Assembly: GCA_023404705.1 (NCBI GenBank)
Contig: JAEYAU010000022.1
Span: forward strand, 1-64,000
Origin: Pseudomonadota bacterium
GTDB lineage: Bacteria; Pseudomonadota; Alphaproteobacteria; Rhizobiales; Xanthobacteraceae
Length of the DNA: 64,000 nucleotides
Direction: 5' to 3'
Positions 1-8,626 of this stretch are shown one piece after another. The position numbers were made by a program, and so were the translations under genes. The notes below the pieces were generated by a model, which was not told the DNA's origin, made no database searches, and saw only the letters and a list, made by a program, of their open reading frames with translations. Position 1 is the first letter of the stretch. Every line of letters begins with the position of its first letter.

Positions 1-30
1 GCCTATAGCCGTCCGCTTCCGCTCGATCCG

Positions 31-324
31 CTAGTCAACCCGCAGCGCTGAGGGCTGCGTGCGAACCTGAGTGTTCTCGCGAGGCTCAGACTTGCCGTTG
101 CCGTGGGCTGCCTGTGACCGATAGTGGTCGAGCACGAACAGCCGAATGGCCGACGACAGGTTGCCCTGGCGACGATCCGTATCGATCGATGCGACGAGAT
201 CGGACAAGGTCATGTTGCGGGATGCCGCGATATCCTTCAGTCCACTCCAGAAGGCATCCTCGAGACTGACGCTCGTCTTGTGCCCGGCGATCACGATCGA
301 GCGCTTGACGACCGGCGATTTCAT
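31..324 (-). CDS. Ribbon-helix-helix domain protein
   Basis: This 97-residue protein is probably a small DNA-binding regulator. Residues about 5-75 (start of the region VKRSIVIAGHKTSVSLED, then an Ile/Leu-rich helix and RQGNLSSAIRLFVLDHYR) match the ribbon-helix-helix family (RHH_4 type) that is common in Rhizobiales. The C-terminal 25 residues are polar and probably disordered. Its start overlaps the stop of the upstream DUF4169 gene by 4 bases, so the two are co-transcribed and likely translationally coupled. The pair often sits beside fumC in this group, as here. The DNA target is unknown and nothing nearby shows an operator. Confidence 0.75.
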   Translation of the reverse strand: MKSPVVKRSIVIAGHKTSVSLEDAFWSGLKDIAASRNMTLSDLVASIDTDRRQGNLSSAIRLFVLDHYRSQAAHGNGKSEPRENTQVRTQPSALRVD

Positions 325-509
325 CGACCGTCTCCCGTTTCGATCTGGTGGGCATCGAGTTCGCGTTGCGCCTTGTCGGAGCGCGCCGCTTCGAGGCCCC
401 GTTGCGCCTTAGTGCGTCCATGGACGATGCGGTTGATATTGGCCTGTTCGGCCTCCTGCTTCCGCTTCGCCTTCTTGCGGACAATTCTAAAGTTGATGAT
501 TTCGCCCAT
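321..509 (-). CDS. DUF4169 family small basic protein
   Basis: This 62-residue, strongly charged protein begins MGEIINFRIVRKKAKRK and continues with an Arg/Lys/Glu/Gln-rich helix. That pattern is typical of the DUF4169 family of alphaproteobacteria, which has no known function. It is the first gene of a two-gene unit with the ribbon-helix-helix gene (4-base overlap). The high density of Lys and Arg suggests nucleic-acid or partner-protein binding; that is inference only. No catalytic motif or membrane segment is visible. Confidence 0.7.
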   Translation of the reverse strand: MGEIINFRIVRKKAKRKQEAEQANINRIVHGRTKAQRGLEAARSDKAQRELDAHQIETGDGR

Positions 510-1034
510 CTTCGATCCGTTGGTAACGACATCTGGTCGGGCTTCAGTGTCCTACTTACGCTGGTACCGTGGCGTCGGATCACGTCGGGACTCAGATTTA
601 TCCGAAAAAGTGACGGTACGATAGAACGTTTGCAAGACACGGTTAGGTGATTACGCGCGGAGCCTTACGAGGTTCCCACGAAACTTATAATACATGCTGC
701 TAGATATTTAACATGTTATTCGAAGTTATTGGCTAGTATAGGCGATCGCTCCAAGCAATATTAAGTCATGTTTCCGACATTACATAGTTGTTTTCTACAG
801 TGAAACAGCGAATACTTTGTCCCGTAATCCCGGACTCTTTCTGTAGAATGACTCTAAGCTGAGTGCGGCAACATAATCCAGCAAAATCTCAAATAGATCC
901 GCAACATTTGGGCGCGTTGGCACAGTGCTATTGCCAATTTCCCTAAGTCCGATGCGCACCCGGATTGGACTGCAGCGCTTCATCTTGTCTTACGGGTCAA
1001 GAATTCGCGCGCTTACAAGTTGTATTGTGCTGCG
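510..1034. other. Gene-poor, low-GC intergenic stretch
   Basis: No convincing gene is seen between the DUF4169 gene and the end of fumC. From about 650 to 960 the base composition is far richer in A and T than anywhere else in the window (for example the stretch around 680-800). A 62-codon minus-strand frame (795-983, beginning MKRCSPIRVRIGLREIGNS) is open but resembles no family I recognise, and no clear ribosome binding site precedes it. The stretch may be a remnant of transferred DNA or simply promoter DNA for the minus-strand pair downstream. Confidence 0.5.
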
Positions 1035-2426
1035 TCAGCCAGGCCGCGTCATCCGCTCAGGACGGACCAGACGATCGAATTCGGCGCCCGTGACGAAGCC
1101 AAGACGCAACGCTTCCTCGCGCAGGGTGGTGCCGTTCTTATGCGCGGCCTTGGCGACCTGCGCGGCCTTGTCGTAGCCGATGCGCGGCGCGAGTGCCGTC
1201 ACCAGCATCAGCGAGCGCTCCATCAGCTCGCGGATGCGTTTCTCGTCGGGGCGAATGCCCTCGACGCAACGGTCCGTGAAGGAGCGCGTCGCATCAGCGA
1301 GCAGGCGGATCGACTGCAGCATCGCGGCGGCGAGGACCGGCTTGTAGACGTTGAGCTCGAAATGACCCTGGCTCGCCGCCACCGTGATGGTGGTGTGATT
1401 GCCGAACACCCGGCAGCACACCATGGTGAGCGCCTCGCACTGGGTCGGGTTGACCTTGCCGGGCATGATCGAAGATCCGGGCTCGTTCTCGGGGAGGACC
1501 AGTTCGCCGAGGCCGGAGCGCGGCCCGGAGCCGAGCAGGCGAATGTCGTTGGCGATCTTGAACAGACCGGCCGCCACCGAGTCGAGCGCGCCGTGGGCGT
1601 AGACATAGGCGTCGTGCGCGGCGAGCGCCTCGAACTTGTTCGGCGCGGTGGTGAAGGGCAGGCGCGTGATCGCGGCGACGCGCTTGGCGAACAGGCGCGC
1701 GAATTGCGGCTTGGCGTTGAGGCCGGTGCCGACTGCGGTGCCGCCCTGGGCGAGCGGGTAGAGCTGCTTGAGCCCCGAGCGCACGCGCGCGATGCCGAAC
1801 TTCACTTGCGCGGCATAGCCCGAGAACTCCTGGCCCAGCGTGAGCGGCGTCGCATCCTGGGTGTGCGTGCGGCCGATCTTGACGATGCGCTCGAAGCTCT
1901 TCGCCTTGCGCTGCAGAGCATCCTGCAGATGCGCCAGCGCCGGGTTGAGCAGGCGCGCGATCTCCTCCGCTGCCGCGATGTGCATCGCGGTCGGGAAGCT
2001 GTCATTCGACGACTGGCTCATATTGACATGATCGTTGGGATGCACCGGTTCCTTGGCGCCGTGCTTGCCGGTGAGCAGCTCGTTGGCGCGGCTCGCGATC
2101 ACCTCGTTGAGGTTCATGTTGGTCTGCGTGCCGGAGCCGGTCTGCCAGACCACGAGCGGAAATTCGTCGTTGAGCTTGCCGTCGATCACTTCCTGCGCGG
2201 CGCGGACGATGGCGCGCGCGCGGCGCTGGTCGAGAATGCCGAGCTCGAGGTTGGTCTCGGCGGCGGCGCGCTTGACGATCGCCATGGCGCGGATGAGCGC
2301 GATCGGCATGCGCTCCTCGCCGATCGGGAAGTTCTCGAGCGAGCGCTGGGTCTGCGCGCCCCAATAGCGGTCGGCCGGAACCTCGATCGGTCCGAAGGTG
2401 TCGGTTTCGATGCGTGTCTGCGCCAT
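1035..2426 (-). CDS. fumC: Class II fumarate hydratase
   Basis: Fumarase C interconverts fumarate and L-malate in the TCA cycle in the cytoplasm, without an iron-sulfur cluster. The 463-residue length is normal. Visible motifs are SGSGTQTNMN (97-106), IGRTHTQDATP (184-194, with the active-site His188) and the superfamily signature GSSIMPGKVNP (317-327). The ATG at 2426 was chosen over an upstream in-frame start because the protein then begins MAQTRIETDTFGPI like other FumC proteins and has a GAGGAG ribosome binding site 5 bases before it. It is divergent from the P450 gene. Confidence 0.97.
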   Translation of the reverse strand: MAQTRIETDTFGPIEVPADRYWGAQTQRSLENFPIGEERMPIALIRAMAIVKRAAAETNLELGILDQRRARAIVRAAQEVIDGKLNDEFPLVVWQTGSGTQTNMNLNEVIASRANELLTGKHGAKEPVHPNDHVNMSQSSNDSFPTAMHIAAAEEIARLLNPALAHLQDALQRKAKSFERIVKIGRTHTQDATPLTLGQEFSGYAAQVKFGIARVRSGLKQLYPLAQGGTAVGTGLNAKPQFARLFAKRVAAITRLPFTTAPNKFEALAAHDAYVYAHGALDSVAAGLFKIANDIRLLGSGPRSGLGELVLPENEPGSSIMPGKVNPTQCEALTMVCCRVFGNHTTITVAASQGHFELNVYKPVLAAAMLQSIRLLADATRSFTDRCVEGIRPDEKRIRELMERSLMLVTALAPRIGYDKAAQVAKAAHKNGTTLREEALRLGFVTGAEFDRLVRPERMTRPG

Positions 2427-2564
2427 GGAGCTCCTCATGCGTCGCTGGAGTAGGGGAGCCGTCGCGCACCCCATCGTCCTGTGTATGATCGCGAACCGGC
2501 GTCCGGGATCCTGCACTCCCGATAAGCCGTATCTATATCAAAGAGGTCCAACGAGGTCCGGGCC

Positions 2565-3953
2565 GTGGATGCACCCTTGAGCCATATGGATCGGCGGCGC
2601 CCACCGGCGCCGCAGCCGCAGGAGCAGAAGCTCGGGCCGATCGGGCTCTATCGGGCGCTGCGCGCGAACGCGATCACGGTGTGGCGGCGCGAGGCCTTCG
2701 AGGAACCGTTCATCGTCGACCGCGGGCTGCTCGGCGAGTACGTCATCGTCAACGAGCCGGATGCGATCCGCCGCGTCTTCATCGACAACGCCGCCAATTA
2801 TCGCAAGGACCGGCTGTCGCTCGAGAAGCTCGGGCCGGCGATCGGCGAGGGCCTGCTCACCAGCGAGGCCGAGCACTGGCGGCTGCAGCGGCGCACGGTG
2901 GCGCCGCTATTCCAGCCGCAGGCCGTGCAGGCCTATCTGGCCGCCATGGCGGGCGCCACCGAGGCCATGCTCGCGCGCTGGGAGCGCGAGGCGGGGGGCG
3001 GTGCGGTGCTCGATGTCGCGCGCGAGATGACGGCGCTCACCTACGACATCATCGCGCGCACCGTGTTCTCGAGCGAGATCGAAACGCCGGCCGACGTGAT
3101 GGGCGCGGCGATCACCGAATATTTCGACGCGCTGGGTCGCATCGATCTGTGGGATGTGCTGCCGCTGCCACGCTGGCTGCCGCGGCCCGCAATGATCGGC
3201 GCGCGCAGCGCCGTCACGGTGTTCCGCGAGGAGGTGCGACGGCTGCTGGCGCGGCGGCGCGCGAAGCAAGCGAGCGGTGCGGCGCTGCCGGACGATCTTG
3301 TCACGCGGCTGATGACGGCGCGCGATCCGGAAACGGACGCGCCGCTCAGCGATGCCGTGATCCACGACAATCTCGTCACCTTCATCGGCGCCGGGCACGA
3401 GACCACCGCAAATGCGCTGGGCTGGACCTTCTTCCTGCTGTCGGAATTTCCCGAAACCGATGCGCAGGTCGCGGCGGAAGTGCGCGCGGAATTTCGCTCG
3501 CCGAGCGCCGATGATCTCGCGCGGCTGAACCACACGCGCATGGTGCTCGAAGAGGCGATGCGGCTCTATCCGCCGGTGCCGCTGCTCAGCCGCCAGGCGG
3601 TGGCGGCGGACAGGTTCGGCGACGTCGAGGTGAAGCGCGGCGCGCGCGTGATCGTGTCGCCGTGGGTGCTGCATCGGCATCGACGTCTCTGGGAGGATCC
3701 GGAGCTGTTCGTGCCGGAGCGTTTTTCGCCCGAGCGTCGGGCAACGATCCCGCGCTTCGCGTATCTGCCGTTCGGCGCGGGGCCGCGCATCTGCGTCGGC
3801 AACACCTTCGCGCTGCAGGAGGCGACGCTGGTGCTCGCGCAAGTCACACAGCGCTTCCGGCTGCGGCTGGTGGAGGACACCGAAGTCATGCCGGTCGCGC
3901 GCATGACCTTGCGCCCCGGCAACGGATTGCCGATGCGAGTCCTGCGGCGCTAG
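2565..3953 (+). CDS. Cytochrome P450
   Basis: This is a soluble 462-residue P450 monooxygenase. The I-helix oxygen-activation motif GAGHETT is at 275-281, the K-helix ExxR is E330-R333, and the heme-binding loop FGAGPRICVG is at 403-412 with Cys410 as heme ligand. The sequence style (WRLQRRTVAPLF, FAYLPFGAG) is that of the CYP4/CYP102-like fatty-acid or alkane hydroxylase branch, but the substrate cannot be read from sequence. No ferredoxin or reductase gene is near, so the redox partner must be encoded elsewhere. The GTG start follows an ACGAGG site; ATG at 2586 is an alternative. Its TAG stop directly abuts the stop of convergent sspB with no bases between. Confidence 0.93.
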   Translation: MDAPLSHMDRRRPPAPQPQEQKLGPIGLYRALRANAITVWRREAFEEPFIVDRGLLGEYVIVNEPDAIRRVFIDNAANYRKDRLSLEKLGPAIGEGLLTSEAEHWRLQRRTVAPLFQPQAVQAYLAAMAGATEAMLARWEREAGGGAVLDVAREMTALTYDIIARTVFSSEIETPADVMGAAITEYFDALGRIDLWDVLPLPRWLPRPAMIGARSAVTVFREEVRRLLARRRAKQASGAALPDDLVTRLMTARDPETDAPLSDAVIHDNLVTFIGAGHETTANALGWTFFLLSEFPETDAQVAAEVRAEFRSPSADDLARLNHTRMVLEEAMRLYPPVPLLSRQAVAADRFGDVEVKRGARVIVSPWVLHRHRRLWEDPELFVPERFSPERRATIPRFAYLPFGAGPRICVGNTFALQEATLVLAQVTQRFRLRLVEDTEVMPVARMTLRPGNGLPMRVLRR

Positions 3954-4508
3954 CTACTTTTTCCGGAAACGATCGAGACGCACGACTTCGGCCCCGCCCG
4001 CGGGCTTGTCGGGATCAGGCGTCGCATCATCGGTCGGCGGCGATGGCTCGGGCGCCTTGGCGGCCGGCTCGGCGGCGGGCTTCTTCGCGGCGCGCGCGGG
4101 CTTGGTCTCGTCGGCTGCGGCGGCTTCAGGCTCGCTCACCACGGCTTGCTCGGGCGCGGTCTCGAACTGCAGGCCGAACTGCACCGACGGATCGAAAAAT
4201 CCTTTCACGGCGTCGAACGGCACCACCAGGCGCTCCGGGACGCCGTTGAACGAAAGACCGACCTCGAAGCCCTGCTCGGTGACGATGAGATCCCAGAACT
4301 GGTGCTGGAGGACGATGGTCATGTCCTCGGGATACTGGCTGCGCAGCCGCGACGAGACCTTCACGCCGGGCGCGCGGGTGTCGAACGAAATGTAGAAGTG
4401 ATGCTCGCCCGGAAGCCCGTGCTTGGCGGCGTCGTTGAGAACGGTGCGAACCACCGAGCGCAGGGCCTGCTGGGTCAGGAGGTCGTAACGGATGTGGTCC
4501 ACGGGCAT
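3954..4508 (-). CDS. sspB: ClpXP adaptor SspB (alphaproteobacterial type)
   Basis: SspB tethers ssrA-tagged proteins to the ClpXP protease and speeds their degradation. The first ~120 residues (MPVDHIRYDLLTQQALRSVV, VSSRLRSQYPEDMTIVLQHQ, SFNGVPERLVVPFDAVKGFF) form the conserved SspB fold. Residues ~125-165 are a flexible Ala/Glu/Pro linker, and the C-terminus (VVRLDRFRKK) is the expected short ClpX-binding tail. Length 184 is normal. The gene lies downstream of, and on the same strand as, the tmRNA gene that makes the tag it recognises; the two make one functional unit in protein quality control. Confidence 0.9.
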   Translation of the reverse strand: MPVDHIRYDLLTQQALRSVVRTVLNDAAKHGLPGEHHFYISFDTRAPGVKVSSRLRSQYPEDMTIVLQHQFWDLIVTEQGFEVGLSFNGVPERLVVPFDAVKGFFDPSVQFGLQFETAPEQAVVSEPEAAAADETKPARAAKKPAAEPAAKAPEPSPPTDDATPDPDKPAGGAEVVRLDRFRKK

Positions 4509-4570
4509 GGGGCGCGGCGAGACTCGGGGGTTCGGATTCGGCTGCGATGCTATCGTGATACTGGCACTAG

Positions 4571-4637
4571 TGTCCCGATTCCGAAGTTCGCCATCGTCTG
4601 CGGGACCTCTGAGCGAACTTCGGAATCATCAGGGACA
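4571..4637. repeat. Imperfect inverted repeat upstream of sspB
   Basis: The left arm TGTCCCGATTCCGAAGTTCG begins at 4571. The right arm ends with AGGGACA at 4637. The central 15 bases (GATTCCGAAGTTCGC, 4577-4591, and its exact complement 4613-4627) pair perfectly. A partial extra copy (CCGAAGTTCGCGG) occurs near 4674-4686. The dyad lies between the tmRNA and sspB, just upstream of the sspB start, so it could be a REP-like element, an RNA hairpin in the sspB leader, or an operator. Confidence 0.7.
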
Positions 4638-4778
4638 TTAGCAAGATATTGATGCTCGTGCCCCTTTTTGGCCCCGAAGTTCGCGGTCGAGCATACGGCA
4701 AGCTGCGCGCGAAGTGCGGGTCCGGGCCACGAGTGTCGCGTGTCGCCTGCGCATAAGTCCGGGTTCCGGCCCGGCCCG

Positions 4779-4815
4779 AAAAATTGAGTGGAGGCTTCTG
4801 TTGCCAGGTGCCTCC
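4779..4815 (-). terminator. Intrinsic terminator after tmRNA
   Basis: On the minus strand GGAGGC (4815-4810) and GCCTCC (4795-4790) can form a stem, followed by ACTCAATTTTT ending at 4779. This would end the tmRNA precursor before sspB; part of the stem may also belong to the mature 3' region. Confidence 0.6.
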
Positions 4816-5090
4816 GGACCCCGCCTGACGGAGCTTAACCCGTCAGGGCTTTAGATCGGTCTTTCAAACCGCGTTACGCGGCCTGAGCAACCGGAGCATA
4901 GTTGTCGTTGGCAACTATGAGTGTGGCCCGATATCGGCGGAACCATGCCGAGCGAAAGCACGCCCTTTACGCCCTCGTCGATCCTATTTCGCCCCCGCCG
5001 ATGTGGCTCGCCGCTCGCTGAACGGGTTGTTGCCCGCGAAGCGAGCCACATTGGTGGAGGCGCCGGGTACTGCCCCCGGGTCCGATAGGT
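4785..5090 (-). ncRNA. ssrA: Two-piece (circularly permuted) tmRNA
   Basis: tmRNA rescues stalled ribosomes and adds a degradation tag. Read on the minus strand, the acceptor piece comes first (about 5090 to 5052). It has a T-arm CCGGG/CCCGG and ends CCTCCACCA with the encoded CCA. A spacer at 5051-4997 contains a perfect 11-bp hairpin. The coding piece starts GGGGGCGAAATAGGATCGAC at 4996. Its first 7 bases pair with the acceptor end and form the G3:U70 pair that alanyl-tRNA synthetase needs. The tag frame is 4912-4874, encoding ANDNYAPVAQAA then TAA. GTCCG of the coding piece pairs with CGGAC of the acceptor piece. The outer ends are approximate. Confidence 0.95.
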
Positions 5091-5295
5091 TTATTACGAC
5101 GCCCGTTTATCGCCATAGCCGGCTTGCGCCGGCCCCCTGAATATAGGCGATGAAGGTTGACGAAAAAAGAGCCCGGCTGGAACTCGGCGGGCGCTCCGCC
5201 GGCCCGGCCAGCGGGGCCAGCGATGCCGCGCCCGCATGGAAGGGCACGCCGCGGCAGGCTGGTGCGCCTGCGCGCACGGCGGTAATCCTTCCCGC

Positions 5296-5865
5296 ATGCC
5301 CTCCGAGTCGTCTGCGGGCGCTCCCGCCGCGCCGCCTCTCTCCGAACTGTTCCTCGCCTTCGTCTGGATGTCGGTGCACGGCTTCGGCGGTGTGCTGCCC
5401 TGGGCGCGCCGCGTGCTGATCGAGGAAAAGCGCTGGATGACGGCGGAGGAATTCAACGAGGCCTTCGCGCTCTGCCAGTTCCTCCCCGGGCCCAACATCG
5501 TCAACTTCTCGATCGTCTACGGCTCACGGTTGCACGGGCCGGCCGGCGCCGTGGTGGCGTTCCTCGGTCTGGTCGGACCACCGGTCGCGATCGTGATCGG
5601 GCTCGGCGCGCTCTATGCGCGCTATGGCGAAGTCGAGACGCTGCGCCGCATCCTCGCGGGGCTCGCGGCCGCCGCGGCCGGGCTGATCATCGGCACGGTC
5701 GCCAAGATGGCCGAGCCGCTGGTGCGCGGAAAGTTCGGGCCCGCGCCCTTCATCGTGGCGCTCGTGTTCGTCGCCGTCGTCGTGATGAAGTGGCCGCTGC
5801 TCTGGGTGCTGCTCGGGCTCGCGCCTGCGAGCATCGCCATCGCGTGGTGGTGGATGCGGCGATGA
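5296..5865 (+). CDS. Chromate transporter family protein, first half
   Basis: This 189-residue membrane protein of the CHR (ChrA) family corresponds to one half of a classic two-domain chromate transporter. The family core is visible: SVHGFGGVLPWARR (near 25-38) and ALCQFLPGPNIVNFS (near 60-74), then hydrophobic helices to the end. The ATG at 5296 was chosen because the upstream extension is Cys/His/Gly-rich and unlike the family. It overlaps the next CHR gene by 4 bases (ATGA). Short-chain CHR proteins work in such pairs with opposite topology. The true substrate may be chromate or another oxyanion. Confidence 0.85.
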   Translation: MPSESSAGAPAAPPLSELFLAFVWMSVHGFGGVLPWARRVLIEEKRWMTAEEFNEAFALCQFLPGPNIVNFSIVYGSRLHGPAGAVVAFLGLVGPPVAIVIGLGALYARYGEVETLRRILAGLAAAAAGLIIGTVAKMAEPLVRGKFGPAPFIVALVFVAVVVMKWPLLWVLLGLAPASIAIAWWWMRR

Positions 5866-6392
5866 AGGAGCTCGACGTCCTCATCAAGCTGTTCGTGCAG
5901 TTCGCGATGCTCTCGCTGCTCGCGATCGGCGGCGCCAATGCGGTCATTCCGGAAATGCATCGCCAGGCCGTCGAGATCGAGCATTGGATGAGCGCGCGCG
6001 AGTTCGCGGATCTGTTCGCGATTTCGCAGGTCGCACCGGGGCCTAACGTCATCATCGTGACTTTGGTCGGATATCACGTGGCCGGTCTCGCGGGCGCGCT
6101 CGCCGCGACGTTCGCGATGTGCGGACCGACCTGCGTGTTCACCTATTATGTCGGCCGCGTCTGGGATCGCTTCAAGGACGCGCCCTGGCGCATCGCCACG
6201 CAAGCCGGCCTCGTGCCGATCTCGGTCGGCCTGATCGCGGCCAGCGCCTTCGTCCTCGCGCGTGCAGCGGATACCACCTGGACCGCAGTCGTGATCACGG
6301 CCGCTACGGCAGGGATCGCTTATTTCACGCGGCTGAACCCCCTCTGGGCCTTTGCAGCGGCGGCTGCTCTCGGCTATGCCGGGCTTGTGTGA
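5862..6392 (+). CDS. Chromate transporter family protein, second half
   Basis: This 176-residue partner of the preceding gene has the same family core: AIGGANAVIPEMHRQAVE (near 20-37) and FAISQVAPGPNVIIVTLVG (near 53-71). Four to six hydrophobic segments follow. The start at 5862 overlaps the upstream stop (ATGA), which indicates translational coupling and equal amounts of both subunits. An earlier in-frame start would lie inside the upstream gene and lacks family similarity. The pair is likely an oxyanion efflux or uptake complex in the inner membrane. Confidence 0.85.
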   Translation: MKELDVLIKLFVQFAMLSLLAIGGANAVIPEMHRQAVEIEHWMSAREFADLFAISQVAPGPNVIIVTLVGYHVAGLAGALAATFAMCGPTCVFTYYVGRVWDRFKDAPWRIATQAGLVPISVGLIAASAFVLARAADTTWTAVVITAATAGIAYFTRLNPLWAFAAAAALGYAGLV

Positions 6393-6500
6393 CGGGGCGG
6401 CGACGCTTTCTGTGGCCTCCCCGGTGACCTCTGTGCTAGCAATCGCCAACAAGACGCACAGAGAAGGCGGACGGGGACAGAGCGTTCAGAGGAGTAGGGG

Positions 6501-6995
6501 ATGTCCGAGGGTGCCAAGCCGGCAGAGACCTCCGGCGGTGGGTGGATTCGTAATCCGCGAGACTTCTGGGGCGGCCTTGCGCTGGTGGCACTTGCAGTGT
6601 TCGCGCTCTGGGCGAGCAGCGATCTGCCGGGCCAGCGTGGTTTCGCCTTCGGCCCCGGAACCGCTCCGCGTTTGTTCGGCATCGGACTCGTGCTCCTCGG
6701 CGCGGCGGTCGCGGTCATCGGACTGATCACCGACGGACCTCGGCTCGAACGTTATGCGGTGCGCGGACCGCTGTTCGTCGCGGCCGCCATCCTGGCCTTC
6801 GCGGGCATGATCCGTCCGTTCGGACTCGTGATCTCGGCGTTCGCCACGTTCGTGATTTCGGGCATGGCTTCCGAAGAAACCAAGTGGGTCGAGAACATCA
6901 TCGCGGCTGCGGTGCTGACGGGCTTCTGCGTGCTGCTGTTCGTCAAGCTCCTGCAGCTGCCGTTCCAGATCTGGCCACCCGGCCTGCAATTCTGA
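6501..6995 (+). CDS. tctB: Tripartite tricarboxylate transporter, small membrane subunit TctB
   Basis: This 164-residue protein has four predicted membrane helices and belongs to the TctB (DUF1468) family. The N-terminal cytoplasmic part (WIRNPRDFWGGLALVALA) and the later motif GFAFGPGTAPRLFGIGLVLL are typical. TctB is the poorly conserved small permease subunit that works with TctA and a periplasmic TctC protein to import organic acids using ion gradients. GAGGAG and a G-rich stretch lie just before the ATG. The gene opens a three-gene operon, 13 bases before tctA. Confidence 0.9.
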   Translation: MSEGAKPAETSGGGWIRNPRDFWGGLALVALAVFALWASSDLPGQRGFAFGPGTAPRLFGIGLVLLGAAVAVIGLITDGPRLERYAVRGPLFVAAAILAFAGMIRPFGLVISAFATFVISGMASEETKWVENIIAAAVLTGFCVLLFVKLLQLPFQIWPPGLQF

Positions 6996-7008
6996 TCCGA
7001 GCCGATCC

Positions 7009-8517
7009 ATGTTCGAAATCATCACCAATCTCGCGCACGGCTTCTCGGTCGCGTTCTCGTGGACCAATCTGGGGCTGTGCCTCATCGGCTGCCTGGTCGG
7101 CACGCTGATCGGCGTGCTGCCCGGCGTCGGCTCCACGGCGACCATCGCGATGCTGCTGCCGATCACCTTCGGGCTGCATCCTGTCGGTGCGCTGATCATG
7201 CTGGCCGGCATCTATTACGGCGCGCAGTATGGCGGCTCGACCACGTCGATCCTGGTGAACATTCCGGGCGAAGCCGGATCGGTGGTGACGACACTCGACG
7301 GTCATCAGATGGCGCTGCAGGGCCGCGCCGGCGCGGCGCTCGCAATCGCGGCGATCGGGTCGTTCTTCGCAGGCTGCGTCTCGACGGTGCTGATCGCCGC
7401 GCTCGGCGGGCCGCTCACCGGGCTCGCGCTGCAGTTCGGCCCGGCCGAATACTTCTCGCTGATGGTGCTCGGCCTGATCTTCGCGGTGGTTCTCGCCAAG
7501 GGCTCTATCCTCAAGGCGCTCGCCATGATCGTCATGGGGCTGCTGATGTCGATGATCGGCTCCGATCTCGAGACCGGCGCGAGCCGCATGGCGTTCAACC
7601 TGCCGGAGCTCGCCGACGGCATCGGCTTCGCGGTGCTCGCGATGGGCGTGTTCGGTTTCTCGGAGATCATCCGCAACCTCGAGACCACGCATAACCGCGA
7701 CATCGTGAAGGGCAAGGTCACGGGCCTGATGCCGACCGTCAAGGATCTGAAGGAGTCGACTCCCGCGATCCTGCGCGGCACCGTGATCGGCTCGCTGCTC
7801 GGCATCCTGCCGGGCGGCGGCGCCGTGATCGCGTCGTTCGCGGCCTATACGCTGGAGAAGCGCGTCGCCAAGGATCCGCGCCGCTTCGGCAAAGGCGCGA
7901 TCGAAGGCGTCGCGGCGCCCGAGAGCGCCAACAATGCGGCCTCGCAGACCTCGTTCATTCCGCTGCTCACGCTCGGCATTCCGCCGAATGCCGTGATGGC
8001 GCTGATGGTCGGCGCCATGACGATCCACGGCATCGTGCCGGGCCCGCAGGTGATGTCGAAGCAGCCCGACCTGTTCTGGGGCATGATCGCCTCGATGTGG
8101 ATCGGCAACGCGATGCTGCTGATCATCAACCTGCCGCTCGTCGGTCTCTGGGTGCGCCTGCTGCGCGTGCCGTACCGGCTGCTCTATCCGTCGATCCTGG
8201 TGTTCTGCGCGATCGGCGTCTACTCGATCAACAACGCGCCCGCCGACGTCATCATGGCGGCCGTGTTCGGCCTGCTCGGATACTGGCTCATCAAGCACGA
8301 TTTCGAGCCGGCGCCGATGCTGCTCGGCTTCGTGCTCGGCCCGCTGATGGAGGAGAACCTGCGGCGCGCCATGCTGATCGCGCGCGGCGATCCGACGACC
8401 TTCCTGACGCGGCCGATCTCGGCGGGTCTGCTGGCCGTCGCAGCCGTGTTGCTCATTATCGCGGTGCTGCCGACCGTGCGCGGCAAGCGGGAAGAGGTTT
8501 TCGTCGAGGAAAGTTGA
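7009..8517 (+). CDS. tctA: Tripartite tricarboxylate transporter, large permease TctA
   Basis: This 502-residue inner-membrane permease has about 10-12 helices. Family motifs include GVLPGVGSTATIAMLLP (near 37-53), the YYGAQYGGSTTSILVNIPG segment (near 66-85), and the repeat-like GILPGGGAVIASFAAY in the second half, followed by EGVAAPESANNAASQ, which is nearly invariant in TctA. It lies between tctB and tctC in the same operon. The transported organic acid is not predictable. No two-component sensor (tctDE) is nearby. Confidence 0.96.
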   Translation: MFEIITNLAHGFSVAFSWTNLGLCLIGCLVGTLIGVLPGVGSTATIAMLLPITFGLHPVGALIMLAGIYYGAQYGGSTTSILVNIPGEAGSVVTTLDGHQMALQGRAGAALAIAAIGSFFAGCVSTVLIAALGGPLTGLALQFGPAEYFSLMVLGLIFAVVLAKGSILKALAMIVMGLLMSMIGSDLETGASRMAFNLPELADGIGFAVLAMGVFGFSEIIRNLETTHNRDIVKGKVTGLMPTVKDLKESTPAILRGTVIGSLLGILPGGGAVIASFAAYTLEKRVAKDPRRFGKGAIEGVAAPESANNAASQTSFIPLLTLGIPPNAVMALMVGAMTIHGIVPGPQVMSKQPDLFWGMIASMWIGNAMLLIINLPLVGLWVRLLRVPYRLLYPSILVFCAIGVYSINNAPADVIMAAVFGLLGYWLIKHDFEPAPMLLGFVLGPLMEENLRRAMLIARGDPTTFLTRPISAGLLAVAAVLLIIAVLPTVRGKREEVFVEES

Positions 8518-8626
8518 GTTTGGAAAAAACTTGACGCAGGGGCAGGGAACCCCCGCGTCTTTCTGCCGCTTGACCCCGCGGGGTCTGCGAAGCGAAAGCA
8601 AGAAACTGTTCCGAAGGGAGAACGCC

